Shown here one piece after another: positions 12,878-21,537 of a stretch of DNA of 32,880 nucleotides. Source of the stretch: a virus. The first letter of the stretch is position 1, and each line of letters begins with the position of its first letter. The position numbers and the translations under genes are program-made. Where the stretch lies: positions 1 through 32,880 of IMG/VR virus record IMGVR_UViG_3300022204_000015. One strand, given 5' to 3'. The notes under the pieces are model-generated. The model worked only from the letters and a program-made list of their open reading frames with translations. It had not been told where the DNA came from and did not search any database.

Positions 12878-13183
12878 ATGAAAATTAAATTCTTACGCCC
12901 CGTGCAGGGTTTCGCCTACTTCGAAAACGACATCGCAGAAAACCTGCCCGATGAAAAGGCTGGAATGTTGGTATCCAAAGGATGGGCGGTACTGATACCT
13001 GAAACCGAGGGCAACGCAAACAAACTGCCCGAAGATATACCCGCCCGCGAGTTATTGTTTGAAAACGGTTTGGAAACATTAACCGACGTAAAAAACGCCC
13101 TGCCAACCATCACCGATTTAAAAGGAATTGGCCGCAAAACCGCCAAAGACATCGAAAAATATTTAACAGGCCAAAGCTCATAG
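12878..13183 (+). CDS. Small head-region protein with helix-hairpin-helix (101 aa)
   Basis: The C-terminal third reads LPTITDLKGIGRKTAKDIEKYL, a clear helix-hairpin-helix with the GIG hairpin at about residues 85-87; such motifs bind the DNA backbone without sequence preference. The N-terminal 50 residues resemble short phage proteins found after capsid genes (FLRPVQGFAYFENDIAENLP, then VSKGWAVLIPE). It lies between the capsid and the gp6-like connector genes, so a role at the DNA-head interface is plausible. The family is not one I can name. Confidence 0.65.
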   Translation: MKIKFLRPVQGFAYFENDIAENLPDEKAGMLVSKGWAVLIPETEGNANKLPEDIPARELLFENGLETLTDVKNALPTITDLKGIGRKTAKDIEKYLTGQSS

Positions 13184-13199
13184 ACCAAAGCTAACAAAA

Positions 13200-13763
13200 A
13201 TGGAAAGCACAAAACTAATATCAGCAACCCGCACCGAAAGCCCGGTCGACCTTACCGGCTTTAAAAACCACATTGGGTTTAGCATTGCCGATGCCACGCG
13301 CGACGAAAGTTTTACACTTTTGCTCGACGCCGCCACCGACGAGGCCCAAAGCTATTCGGGTTTACAATTGCTGCCCGCCATTTTTGAGCTACAGTTAAAC
13401 GAATACAAACAGGTTGTGCTATTCGACATCCACCCGGTTACAGGTATTAACCAGGTGAAGTATTTCGATGCCAGCAACGAGGAGCAAATCCTCGTTTCCG
13501 GCACCGATTACTATTTTAATGTGGATGCCAACCCCGCAGAGTTACACTTTATAAACGAATTAAATATATACCCCTACCGCACCGACGCCATTGTGGTAAA
13601 CTTCGGCGCTGGGTATGCCAGCGCGGCAAAAGTGCCGCCACTGGTTAAGGCAGCCATTTTACTGGCCGCCGCAAATATGTATGTAAATCCTGCCGACTCG
13701 GTAAGGGTACTCCCCACCGCCTCGCGCAATTTACTCCGCAATTACAGAACGCATAATACATAA
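13200..13763 (+). CDS. Head-tail connector, gp6-like
   Basis: Adaptor ring under the portal. The N-terminal helical part (VDLTGFKNHIGF, then DESFTLLLDAATDEAQSYSG) is the usual helix-rich core of phage gp6-like connectors, followed by a beta-rich insertion (ELQLNEYKQVVLFDIHPVTG...VNFGAGYASAAKVPPLVKAAILLAAANMY) and a C-terminal arm ending in a basic NLLRNYRTHNT. Length 187 and position fit. The last bases run into a TTTAGG-like repeat before the next gene. Confidence 0.85.
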   Translation: MESTKLISATRTESPVDLTGFKNHIGFSIADATRDESFTLLLDAATDEAQSYSGLQLLPAIFELQLNEYKQVVLFDIHPVTGINQVKYFDASNEEQILVSGTDYYFNVDANPAELHFINELNIYPYRTDAIVVNFGAGYASAAKVPPLVKAAILLAAANMYVNPADSVRVLPTASRNLLRNYRTHNT

Positions 13764-13770
13764 AAATACA

Positions 13771-13803
13771 GGTTTAGTTAGGTTTAGGTTTTAGGTTAGG
13801 TTA
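13771..13803. repeat. GTTTAGG-type short repeat
   Basis: Degenerate tandem units GGTTTAGTTA, GGTTTAGG, TTTTAGG, TTAGG between the connector and the head closure genes. Non-coding for the neighbours. Confidence 0.7.
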
Positions 13804-13855
13804 ATGTGGGGCCGTGGTGGTTCGCGGCTCCACTCTTTTAAAAAGAAAAACAGAA

Positions 13856-14188
13856 GTGAAAAACGAGAACATCAACATAGGGAATTTTAACGAGCCAATC
13901 ACCTGGCAGGCGCCCACGCTTACCACCGCCGCAAGCGGGCAGAAGTTACGCTCCTTTGCCGATTATAAAACCGTTTATGCCGATGTTTCACCCCTTACCA
14001 TAAACGAGGGCGAAGTCTCCGCCCGCATCCAGTACGCCGAAACCTACGCTTTTACCACCCACTACGACGCGGCCATTAACAGCCGCTACCAGGTAAGATA
14101 CAACGGCGAAAGCTACAACATTATAAAACTCGAAACACTGAATTTAAAACGTTTTACACGGGCCACGGCCACAAAAATAGTACAATAA
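13856..14188 (+). CDS. Head closure / head-tail joining protein
   Basis: Resembles the SPP1 gp16 / Phage_H_T_join family: NIGNFNEPITWQAPTLT at the start, then FADYKTVYADVSPLT, ARIQYAETYAFTTHYD, and NSRYQVRYNGESYNIIKLETLN, the conserved small beta-barrel order. It plugs the connector and receives the tail. I choose GTG 13856 (110 residues) because the family starts a few residues before the NIG segment; an in-frame GTG at 13814 would add 14 basic residues. A separate ATG frame from 13804 runs 28 codons in another frame and stops; if a one-base error lies there the true start could be ATG 13804. Confidence 0.8.
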   Translation: MKNENINIGNFNEPITWQAPTLTTAASGQKLRSFADYKTVYADVSPLTINEGEVSARIQYAETYAFTTHYDAAINSRYQVRYNGESYNIIKLETLNLKRFTRATATKIVQ

Positions 14189-14189
14189 A

Positions 14190-14666
14190 ATGCCGGTACA
14201 GGAATATGAAATAACAGGCGCAACGGAACTCCAGCAAATATTTGCACAGTTACCGCTTAAATACGGGAAAAAGCCCATACAGGCAGCCTTCCGTAAGGGC
14301 GCGCGTATTTTTACCACAGCATTAAAAAGCAACACACCAACGGCAAGCGGCGAAACAAGGCGCTCCATAAAAGTAAAAGCGCTGCGCGGCGCAGCCATCA
14401 CCGTCGGCTTTTCGGGCTCAAAGGGAAACATGCCCGGCTATTTTAAAGCCTACTGGAGCAACTACGGAACCCTGGCACTCCGCAACAGCGCACACAAATT
14501 TAAAAAAAGCCGCAAACCAAAATCCGCCGGATGGGATGGCGGTATCCGCGCAGGCGGTTTTGTAGAGGAAAGCTGGGAACAAACCAAAAACCAGGTGGAG
14601 CAAAAAATCACCGCCGAAATAGAAACCGAAACACGTAAATTTTTAAACAAATACGCGGTCAAATGA
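14190..14666 (+). CDS. Tail component, HK97 gp10-like
   Basis: Member of the HK97 gp10-like family that acts at the neck or tail top during head-tail joining. Characteristic stretches are ITGATELQQIFAQLPLKYGKK at the N-terminus, FRKGARIFTTALKSNTPTASG, RRSIKVKALRG, and a late GGFVEESWEQTKNQVEQKI helix. At 158 residues it has the normal length. Start lies one base after the previous stop and the stop overlaps the next gene by four bases, so expression is coupled along the connector-tail genes. Confidence 0.85.
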   Translation: MPVQEYEITGATELQQIFAQLPLKYGKKPIQAAFRKGARIFTTALKSNTPTASGETRRSIKVKALRGAAITVGFSGSKGNMPGYFKAYWSNYGTLALRNSAHKFKKSRKPKSAGWDGGIRAGGFVEESWEQTKNQVEQKITAEIETETRKFLNKYAVK

Positions 14667-15025
14667 TATTAGATGCACTCTATACAACAATCAACCCGGT
14701 ACTAAGCGCCCACCCGCTTATCGGCGACATAGAGGCCGCAACGCCCTTTTGTATGTTTAAGGTAACGCCCGAAATACTGCGCGACAAAACAGGCATAATC
14801 GGTTACAGCCATCTGGTGGAAATCGGCATTGTCGACCGCGAAATTACAGACATTAACACCTACACCACAGGTGTAACCGCCGCCATTTTAGCCATCACCG
14901 GAACCGTAAACTCAACCATTTTCGAGGGGGTAATGCACACCGACGAAAGCGGCATTTATTACAACGATGCCGACCAGGTTTATATGAATGATTTAGAGTT
15001 TAGGATATTCACTAAAAACAGATAA
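14663..15025 (+). CDS. Tail terminator / completion protein, DUF3168-like
   Basis: A 120-residue alpha/beta protein with the DUF3168-like pattern: LDALYTTINPVLSAHPLIGD, then a beta region (FCMFKVTPEI, HLVEIGIVDREIT), a helix (TGVTAAILAITGTV) and FEGVMHTDESGIYYNDADQVYMNDLEFRIF. Such proteins cap the tail tube at the head-proximal end. The ATG overlaps the preceding gene's stop (ATGA) and the next gene, the tail tube, follows after three bases, the standard order in siphoviruses. Confidence 0.75.
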   Translation: MILDALYTTINPVLSAHPLIGDIEAATPFCMFKVTPEILRDKTGIIGYSHLVEIGIVDREITDINTYTTGVTAAILAITGTVNSTIFEGVMHTDESGIYYNDADQVYMNDLEFRIFTKNR

Positions 15026-15028
15026 GAG

Positions 15029-15460
15029 ATGAGTTTAGCAAAAGTTTTAGGATTCAACATCCGGTCGAAATTTAACGGAAAATATTTGGCTGGGGTAACC
15101 AATCACTCTTTTAATTTGGAACCCAAATTAAAAGACTCGATTATGAAATCGGACCAGGGCAACAAACAGCAGGAGGTCGATGGCCGCATTGTAACGTTTA
15201 ATGCCAGCATGTACATAATGAAAGACGCCACAGGCAGCGCCTCGGGTACTTATATGGACATCGGCGACATCCGCGAAACCGTGGCAGCAGGCACAACCGG
15301 CACCTACGAATACGGCGGAAACATACAGGGCGACCACCTGGTTACAGGTACCTGCCGCATGGTAAAACTCGGCGAAACGACCGACAGCGAAAACTTCGGC
15401 ACCGCCTCGGTAGACTTCTCCGAAATAGAAGGAACCGGCGGATTCGGGACACAGTCGTAA
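15029..15460 (+). CDS. Major tail (tube) protein
   Basis: Forms the stacked hexameric rings of the tail tube. The 143-residue protein starts MSLAKVLGFNIRSKFNGKYLAG and is Gly/Thr-rich and beta-dominated throughout, with alternating strands (RIVTFNASMYIM, TYMDIGDIRETV, GDHLVTGTCRMVKLGE). It lies between tail terminator and tail chaperone genes, which is the best evidence. The absence of a sheath gene next to it argues for a long non-contractile tail. The hairpin after the stop may limit read-through into the chaperone gene. Confidence 0.8.
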   Translation: MSLAKVLGFNIRSKFNGKYLAGVTNHSFNLEPKLKDSIMKSDQGNKQQEVDGRIVTFNASMYIMKDATGSASGTYMDIGDIRETVAAGTTGTYEYGGNIQGDHLVTGTCRMVKLGETTDSENFGTASVDFSEIEGTGGFGTQS

Positions 15461-15465
15461 AAACG

Positions 15466-15514
15466 GGATTTTGGGATTGTCGGATAATTAGATTTTTAAA
15501 AAATCCAAAAATCC
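15466..15514 (+). terminator. Imperfect hairpin after tail tube gene
   Basis: GGATTTTGGGATT (15466-15478) pairs with AATCCAAAAATCC (15502-15514), one mismatch in 13. The right half is part of an AATCC repeat. Probably an attenuator between the abundant tube protein and the low-level chaperone. Confidence 0.45.
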
Positions 15515-15540
15515 AGTAATCCAAAAATCCAGCAATCCAA
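15502..15540. repeat. AATCCAAAA / ATCCAG short repeat
   Basis: Alternating AATCCAAAA and ATCCAGT/ATCCAGC units, repeat length 16, ending six bases before the chaperone start codon. Same class of intergenic tract as at 12851 and 13771. Confidence 0.7.
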
Positions 15541-15544
15541 AAAA

Positions 15545-15877
15545 ATGAAACACGACACCATCGACATAAACGGCGCCACCTACCGGGTAGAATTTAACTG
15601 GAACGCCACCGTAGATTTCCTCGAAACCGAGGGCTTAAATTTAACCGACGCCGACAGCCTCGACAATTTAAAGCCTTCGCAAATTACCTCGCTTATTTAC
15701 GCCGGGGTAAAAGAGGGTGCCCGTATGGAGGCCAAAGATTTTCCCTTTACCGTGAAAGACTTTGGCGCAGCGCTGGGTTTTGCCGAGGTTGCCGCTTTGC
15801 TCGAAATTTTTAAGGCCCACACCGCCGTAAAAACAACAGCAAAAAAAAAGACGAAACCGTTTTACCGACGGAAATAA
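15545..15877 (+). CDS. Tail assembly chaperone, short form (gpG-like)
   Basis: Binds the tape measure protein while the tail tube polymerises around it. The 110-residue product opens HDTIDINGATYRVEFNWNAT, continues with helical stretches (TVDFLETEGLNLTDADSL; FGAALGFAEVAALLEIFKAH) and ends in a Lys-rich tail (KTTAKKKTKPFYRRK). Position between tube and tape measure is diagnostic. Near its end the codons GCA AAA AAA AAG contain the classic A AAA AAG slippery heptamer, so a fraction of ribosomes should shift -1 and make the long form. Confidence 0.82.
   Translation: MKHDTIDINGATYRVEFNWNATVDFLETEGLNLTDADSLDNLKPSQITSLIYAGVKEGARMEAKDFPFTVKDFGAALGFAEVAALLEIFKAHTAVKTTAKKKTKPFYRRK
15844..15850 (+). 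promoter_or_regulatory. Programmed -1 frameshift site, A AAA AAG
   Basis: The heptamer is in the correct register for the upstream frame (…A AAA AAG). After a -1 shift the frame reads AAA AAA GAC GAA and stays open to 16206. Conserved tail chaperone genes use this mechanism widely. Confidence 0.8.
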
Positions 15878-16206
15878 ATATCGACTGGTTTTTGGGTTTG
15901 GCAATCGGGGTGCTGCACATGGCCCCCGACGAGTTCTTCGAAATGCGTTTAAAACATTTTTTCCTGAAGTTGCAGGAATACAACCGGAACCGCGAAAGCG
16001 AAATTAAAACAAACTCCGAATTGGTGCGACTGCAAACAACGGCATTAATAAACATCCAGCTAAAGCCGTCTGATAAAATTACCCCGCAACAGCTTTGGCG
16101 CTTCCCCTGGGACGAGGAAACAGAGGTAGCCAAAAAACTTGCACAACTAAGCGCAAAGGAACTCGGCGAGGCATACGGCGAATTTATAAACAAAAGCAAA
16201 CTGTAA
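15845..16206 (+). CDS. Tail assembly chaperone extension (gpGT-like, by -1 frameshift)
   Basis: The downstream frame has no acceptable start of its own near its beginning: a TTG at 15892 and the first ATG only at 15919. It is open back through the slippery A-run, reading DETVLPTEINIDWFLGLAIG before MAPDEFFEMRLKHFFLKLQE. I therefore read it as the T-part of a G-T fusion of about 220 residues. The T-part is helical and charged (ETEVAKKLAQLSAKELGEAY near the C-terminus), as expected for a protein that wraps the tape measure. The stop is two bases before the tape measure start. Confidence 0.8.
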
Positions 16207-16207
16207 C

Positions 16208-17782
16208 ATGGCAGAACAAATTACAAATTTAAAGGTAAGGTTTGGCGCCGACACCACCCAGTTTAAAAAGGGGATGAACGACGGAAAACGCGCCGTGCAA
16301 ACCTTCCAGAAAGATGCCGGAAACGCCATCGAACGTTTTGCCAACCAGTTTGGGGTTTCGCTGGGACCCCTGCGCGGGGTGTTAAACAGCTCTACCGCCG
16401 CCACAAAAGGTTTGTCGGCAGGGATGAAAGGCGCCGCAGCATCCACAAATATATTCTCAACCGCATTAAAACTATTTAAAATTGCACTGATCTCCACCGG
16501 CGTCGGCGCTTTGATCGTCGCCCTGGGTACACTTATCTCTTATTTTACCAACACCCAGCGCGGGGCAGACAAAGTTAAAACGGTAATGACAGGTTTTAAA
16601 GCGGTGATTAATGTATTAATCGACCGCCTGAGTATGTTTGGCGAGGGCCTGTTTAAAATATTTACCGGCGATTTTAAGGCGGGGTGGGACACCCTAAAGG
16701 AATCGGTTAAAGGGGTGGGAGATGAATTAAAAAACGAGGCCATCGCCGCCGCAGGTTTGGAAAAGGCCCGCCAGAAATTACGCGACCAGGAAATCTCCTT
16801 AATCGAGGTACAATCCGAGCGAAACAAGGAAATTGCCAAAGCCCGTTTACTGGCAGAGGATGAAACCGTGGCCGCCGACAAACGGCTGGCAGCCATGCAG
16901 CGGGCACAGGCCTTGGAACAACAAACCCTGAACGAAAACAAGGAGCTGCAAAAAGAGCGCATCCGCATTATGGAGGAGGAGGTGGCACTCGGCGAAAGTA
17001 CCGCCGAAGATTACCGGATGCTGGCAGAAGAAAAAGCTAAAATAAACGACATTGAAACCGCCAGTTTACGTTTACAAAAACGACTGCAAACCGAAATAAA
17101 CAGCCTTACCAATGAAATAGAAAGCGAAACTGCCGCCCTTATTAAATTGCGCGAAGCCGAAACAGCAGGCTTTAAACCCGTGGAAAGCCAAACCGCAAAA
17201 ATTAGTGTGGAGCTCGATACCAAAGGACTTGAAACCGACAAACTCCTCGCTAATTTAAAACCCGCACTCGACCAGGCAAAAGGGGTGGTACTCGATTTTG
17301 CAGATACATTTAACAACGCCTTCGCAGGTTTGGCTGTTGGTTTCTCCGAAAGCATCGGCGCCATGATTTCCGGGGCCGAAGGTTTCGACGACCTGGGAAC
17401 GGTTATTTTAAGCAGCCTGGCCGATTTGGCCATACAGGTAGGTAAAATTGCCATCGGCGCCGGTATTGCAGTTCTCGGAATAAAGCAGGCTTTAATGAGT
17501 TTAAACCCGGTGGTGGCCATTGCAGCGGGCGCCGCGTTAATCGCAATCGGTAGCGCAATAAAAGGCTCATTAAAAAGCGCAGCAAGCGGCGGCGGCTCCG
17601 CGGGTACCTTCACCGGCAACGCCGGGGTGTACGACAGCCGTGGCACACAAACCATAAACAACAGCACACCGCAAACCGCACCGCAACGGGTGGATGTAAG
17701 GGTAACGGGTGAGTTTATACAACGTGGTTCAGTGGCAGTGGCCACCATTGCCGAAACCGCCAAACGAAGCAGGTACAACTAA
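16208..17782 (+). CDS. Tape measure protein
   Basis: Sets tail length and is ejected with DNA. The N-terminus (ITNLKVRFGADTTQFKKGM) is the standard start of phage tape measures. A hydrophobic stretch lies at about residues 88-113 (FKIALISTGVGALIVALGTLI), then a long coiled coil (about 170-300: LEKARQKLRDQEISL..., LRLQKRLQTEINSLTNEIE), and a second hydrophobic, Gly/Ala-rich region (about 390-450: IQVGKIAIGAGIAVLGI, VVAIAAGAALIAIGSAI). At 524 residues it is short and predicts a tail of about 80 nm if the usual 1.5 angstroms per residue holds. Confidence 0.93.
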   Translation: MAEQITNLKVRFGADTTQFKKGMNDGKRAVQTFQKDAGNAIERFANQFGVSLGPLRGVLNSSTAATKGLSAGMKGAAASTNIFSTALKLFKIALISTGVGALIVALGTLISYFTNTQRGADKVKTVMTGFKAVINVLIDRLSMFGEGLFKIFTGDFKAGWDTLKESVKGVGDELKNEAIAAAGLEKARQKLRDQEISLIEVQSERNKEIAKARLLAEDETVAADKRLAAMQRAQALEQQTLNENKELQKERIRIMEEEVALGESTAEDYRMLAEEKAKINDIETASLRLQKRLQTEINSLTNEIESETAALIKLREAETAGFKPVESQTAKISVELDTKGLETDKLLANLKPALDQAKGVVLDFADTFNNAFAGLAVGFSESIGAMISGAEGFDDLGTVILSSLADLAIQVGKIAIGAGIAVLGIKQALMSLNPVVAIAAGAALIAIGSAIKGSLKSAASGGGSAGTFTGNAGVYDSRGTQTINNSTPQTAPQRVDVRVTGEFIQRGSVAVATIAETAKRSRYN

Positions 17783-19983
17783 TGGCAGCGCAAATAAAAT
17801 ACCGTTTGGAGGCTTACAGCAGCAAATACCGCGATGTGTACCGCGTAGATATACTGGAGGAGGGCTACACCGGAGCCGTAACACGCAAAAGTATTGGCGG
17901 CAACAAATTGCGCTTTAATAAAAATACGGGGGCGGTACAACACACCTCCCTTACCATTTCCATACAAAGCGACAGCAACTTCGAGTACATCGGTTTTTTC
18001 CAGTACGACAACCGCCGCTACCCGGTACGGTTATATAAAAACGACGTACTAATCTGGAGCGCTTACCTGGTGGCCGAAAGTTACAGCGAGCCCTACCAAA
18101 ACCCGCCCTACGATGTGGAGATTGTTGCCACCGACGGCCTCGGCCTGTTGGAAGATTATACCTTTAGCAACGGAGGGATGCAAAGCCGACTGGAGGCAAT
18201 TATCCATTGTATAAGCAACCTGGGGCTGGAGCTGGAATACGCCATCGCCGTCGATTTTTACGAAGACAGCATGAACACCGCCCGCGCCATGCTCGACGAG
18301 GCCAAATTTAACGGCGATATTTTTGAGGGTGAAAAATGCAGCGATGTATTAAAAAAGCTCCTGCCATTTGGTACCATACTCACCCAGCAAAACAACCGCT
18401 GGCTCATCCGCCGCCCCTTCGAGGACGCCGAAAAAACCCACCACGTTTACAGCGCCGCGGGTGTTTACCAGGAAACCATAACGGGAGAAGCGGAGTTATC
18501 AATGGGCGACGTTAAAAACGGCGGGGTGTGGCCCCACGGGATGCCTCTGCTTACAATGGAACATGCCTGGCAAAATGCCATCATCCGAAAAATATACGGG
18601 CGCACCGACAGCTTTTTTAAAAACTACGATTTCCAGCGCCTAAAAGAATACTGGACAGACCCCAACGATATACTCAGAATTTACCAGATAGCCGATTTAA
18701 ACTACGCGCAGTTAATTGGCTACACCGCCCCCGGCTCCAACCAATACGTGAGCCAGAGCATTAGTGTGGCCAACTCGGTAAACAGCGGCGGTGCTTTTTA
18801 CTTCGAGATAAAATACGACGCCCTGGGCGCCCAAAACTCCACCGCCCTGGCAGTGGGCAGCGGGATTACCCTAACCGTTGAAATGATGCTCCGCCTTTAC
18901 AACGGCCAGCAAACCTATTATTTAACCACCGACGGGTGGACAGAAAAAGAGGAAAAGCTTTCGTTTACCTTCACCAGTACCGTTGGCTCACCCGTTTGGA
19001 AGGACTTAAAAATTATTACCAACAGCATACCCATCGACGGCACAATGGAGCTGCGTTTGTACCGCATAGAAAAAGCCACATCTGGCAACCCGCGGAACCG
19101 CCCACGCATTGCGGGGGTTACTTTTGCCGCCATAAAAGTATATACCGCCGACCTGGCCGCCTACCCCGATACCGAAGATGTAACCGTGGAAATCCGCGAC
19201 AACGCCGCCGACAGTAATGGGGTGATTGAATTAATGCCGGTTGATTTGCCGGCCATACAGAACGCCCGCCTGTTTTTCGACAACGGAAACTATACGGGAA
19301 CAACCGGAGCTTACGAGCTGGCTACCCTATGGAGCAACAACAGCGACATAGCCCTGCCACTGGAAAAGGTAATTGAAAACCAGTTATTGAGGTATTACGG
19401 CCAGCCGCGGCACCGTTTGTCGGGCTGCGTATGGCGCGGCGAGGGTTTACATTTAAACGCCATTGCTAAACACCCCATTAATTACAACCGGGTTTTTGTG
19501 TCCGACGGCGGTGAGTGGAACATACTCGACGACACTTTTAACATTAACTGGGTAGAAATACCGGGCACAGCCACAGAATCACCAGGCGATCCGTGGATTT
19601 TAGAGGACGGCGTTTGGGGCGACGATGGCGAAATCTGGAAAGACGGCGAAGGCTGGGAAGATGTAAATCAAAACCTATACGAGATAGAAATCGACGGGCT
19701 TGTGGCAGGCGAGCAAATAAATATTACCAGCCTTACGGGTATTGTATCCGGCGACATAATTACAGCAGTTTCTTTTGTGGAAGTTATTAAACCAGGCTCG
19801 CCGGATAATTTAGGGGATAAGCTATTTTCAGACACAACGGAAATCACCAGCTACCCCCACGAGTTTACAGGAACCAGCTTATTTTTTGAGGTATCATCCC
19901 TGCACATGGTATCTTTTAATACATCGTTTACGGTGATTCTTTCGGGCGTTGAAAAAACAGTACAATTAATAATAACACTATGA
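17782..19983 (+). CDS. Tail tip / baseplate protein (733 aa)
   Basis: Large structural protein directly after the tape measure, where distal tail and baseplate hub proteins lie. The first 130 residues are beta-rich (IKYRLEAYSSKYRDVYRVDI, TSLTISIQSDSNFEYIGFF, YPVRLYKNDVLIWSAYLVAE) like distal tail proteins of Bacteroidota siphoviruses. The middle is mixed and aromatic; the C-terminus (about 610-640, DPWILEDGVWGDDGEIWKDGEGW) is acidic and Trp-rich, followed by beta repeats ending VILSGVEKTVQLIITL. No signal peptide. Its ATG overlaps the tape measure stop by one base. Exact role (hub versus fibre) is uncertain. Confidence 0.75.
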   Translation: MAAQIKYRLEAYSSKYRDVYRVDILEEGYTGAVTRKSIGGNKLRFNKNTGAVQHTSLTISIQSDSNFEYIGFFQYDNRRYPVRLYKNDVLIWSAYLVAESYSEPYQNPPYDVEIVATDGLGLLEDYTFSNGGMQSRLEAIIHCISNLGLELEYAIAVDFYEDSMNTARAMLDEAKFNGDIFEGEKCSDVLKKLLPFGTILTQQNNRWLIRRPFEDAEKTHHVYSAAGVYQETITGEAELSMGDVKNGGVWPHGMPLLTMEHAWQNAIIRKIYGRTDSFFKNYDFQRLKEYWTDPNDILRIYQIADLNYAQLIGYTAPGSNQYVSQSISVANSVNSGGAFYFEIKYDALGAQNSTALAVGSGITLTVEMMLRLYNGQQTYYLTTDGWTEKEEKLSFTFTSTVGSPVWKDLKIITNSIPIDGTMELRLYRIEKATSGNPRNRPRIAGVTFAAIKVYTADLAAYPDTEDVTVEIRDNAADSNGVIELMPVDLPAIQNARLFFDNGNYTGTTGAYELATLWSNNSDIALPLEKVIENQLLRYYGQPRHRLSGCVWRGEGLHLNAIAKHPINYNRVFVSDGGEWNILDDTFNINWVEIPGTATESPGDPWILEDGVWGDDGEIWKDGEGWEDVNQNLYEIEIDGLVAGEQINITSLTGIVSGDIITAVSFVEVIKPGSPDNLGDKLFSDTTEITSYPHEFTGTSLFFEVSSLHMVSFNTSFTVILSGVEKTVQLIITL

Positions 19984-21536
19984 AAAAATTAAAATTAACC
20001 CTGTTATTTAAAGGAAAAATAAAACCCGCGCTTTTACTTTTTACGTTTTGTTTTCTCCTTTCTACCTCCTTCGCCCAGCAGCAAGTAATTAACAACGGCG
20101 AAACGGGGCTGGTGGTCCGAAATAAACTCAACGCCATGTTTGAGCAGATTTACGACAACCTGGTAAACATCCAGTTCAGTGCCGACGGGGTTACCAGCTG
20201 GCACGAAGTTTACGCCCCCGCCGATAACTATTTCCGCACCACACAAGACCTCGGCGTTACCTGGGGGCTGGCAGTTGAACTGAGCGCCTCCTTTGTGGTA
20301 CAATTCAGTGCCGATAACATTACGTACAGCAACAGCTACACAGAGGGCGACGATTATTACCGTTTTTCCACAAACAACGGCGTTCTGTGGAGCCCCGGCA
20401 TTGCCATTACCAGCGAGGGGGTTGGCGATGTAGTCGGACCCGACGGCGCCATTGCCGAAAACATTGCCACCTACGACGGATCAACAGGTAAATTAATCCA
20501 GGACGGCGGGTATAGTATTGCAACCATACTGGCCGCAGGAAATAAAACGCATGTTGGTGATGTGAGCGGTGACTCGGTTTTAACTATTGGCGCCAACAAA
20601 GTAAACGAAACACACATGGACTGGGGAACCGGCACCGACGAAATAAATGCAAACGATTTACCCATCGAGGACACGGCGGGAAACTTCACCGCCACCAATA
20701 CCGAGCAGGCATTAAAGGAACTGGCAGAAGCAGGGACAGGTACCTCCACCGACATTTCGGGCATCCGCGACACCCTACAATTACACCGCGACAGCCTTTT
20801 ACTGGTTTTCGATTCGCTTGCCGTACACCGCACCGCCATAAATTTAAACACAGCAAAAATAACTTTCCCAGGGTTTACGGATTTGGCTACTGATTATAGT
20901 TTTACCGATGATACCGGAACCGATGACCAAACCGCTGCCGAGGTAAACATTACCGATGCAGGAGAATACTACACAGGCACCGAAGTAGAAACAGCCTTAC
21001 AGGAAATAGGGGCAAGCATAGCCAGTGGTGGCGATGGTTGGGGTGCTGATACCGTAACCACCGACATTACCCTGTTGGGCGATGGAACAGGCGGAGACAT
21101 CTTAAAAATAGACACCACCGTAATTGCAACCCCAAACGACATAGCCGTAGCCGTAGCCGCCGTAACCCCCAACGCCACACACTCCGGCGAAGTTACCGGA
21201 GCCACCGCCTTAACCATTGCCGACGACATTATAGAATATGCCAACCTTTCGGTAAACCTTACCGATAGCCTGGTAAACAATACACTAACCTGGGATATTA
21301 GCGGCAAACCCTTAATTTATTGCACCCCCAGCACCGGAACGGTGGCATTTTCAAACCCACAGGTAAACAAAAGCATAACCATAATATTAACACTTTCTTC
21401 GGCAACACTTACATGGCCCGCCACCGCCAAAATTCTGGACGGTTCGGCAACCCTGGCAGATGGAACATTTTTCATTTATATACATTGTATTTCCACATCA
21501 ATTTTTACAATATCAATAACCAAAGAAGCCGCATAA
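19980..21536 (+). CDS. Tail fibre-like protein with signal peptide (518 aa)
   Basis: The N-terminus has a basic start, a hydrophobic core (PALLLFTFCFLLSTSFA) and a predicted signal peptidase site after FA32, an odd feature in a phage structural gene. Then comes INNGETGLVVRNKLNAMF, a segment I associate with Bacteroidota phage tail proteins. Two tandem modules follow, about 62-100 and 105-144, sharing the pattern QFSAD-n-SW/Y-n-Y-n-D-YFR-n-GVxW; these look like receptor- or sugar-binding beta repeats. The rest is low in charge and Thr/Asp-rich with repeated DI/ADDI stretches typical of trimeric fibres, ending in a compact beta domain (VNKSITIILTLSSATLTWPAT). Its ATG overlaps the previous stop. 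Confidence 0.7.
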   Translation: MKKLKLTLLFKGKIKPALLLFTFCFLLSTSFAQQQVINNGETGLVVRNKLNAMFEQIYDNLVNIQFSADGVTSWHEVYAPADNYFRTTQDLGVTWGLAVELSASFVVQFSADNITYSNSYTEGDDYYRFSTNNGVLWSPGIAITSEGVGDVVGPDGAIAENIATYDGSTGKLIQDGGYSIATILAAGNKTHVGDVSGDSVLTIGANKVNETHMDWGTGTDEINANDLPIEDTAGNFTATNTEQALKELAEAGTGTSTDISGIRDTLQLHRDSLLLVFDSLAVHRTAINLNTAKITFPGFTDLATDYSFTDDTGTDDQTAAEVNITDAGEYYTGTEVETALQEIGASIASGGDGWGADTVTTDITLLGDGTGGDILKIDTTVIATPNDIAVAVAAVTPNATHSGEVTGATALTIADDIIEYANLSVNLTDSLVNNTLTWDISGKPLIYCTPSTGTVAFSNPQVNKSITIILTLSSATLTWPATAKILDGSATLADGTFFIYIHCISTSIFTISITKEAA

Positions 21537-21537
21537 A

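Noticed and set aside
13804-13890. Gene starting at ATG 13804
   Set aside because: Stops after 28 codons in a frame different from the head closure protein; kept only as a possible start if a one-base error exists.
15892-16206. Independent gene beginning at TTG 15892
   Set aside because: The frame continues open upstream through the slippery site, so the -1 frameshift product is the better reading.
17011-17778. Long minus-strand frame of 255 codons
   Set aside because: It is the antisense of the tape measure gene, with low-complexity residues and no support from position or motifs.
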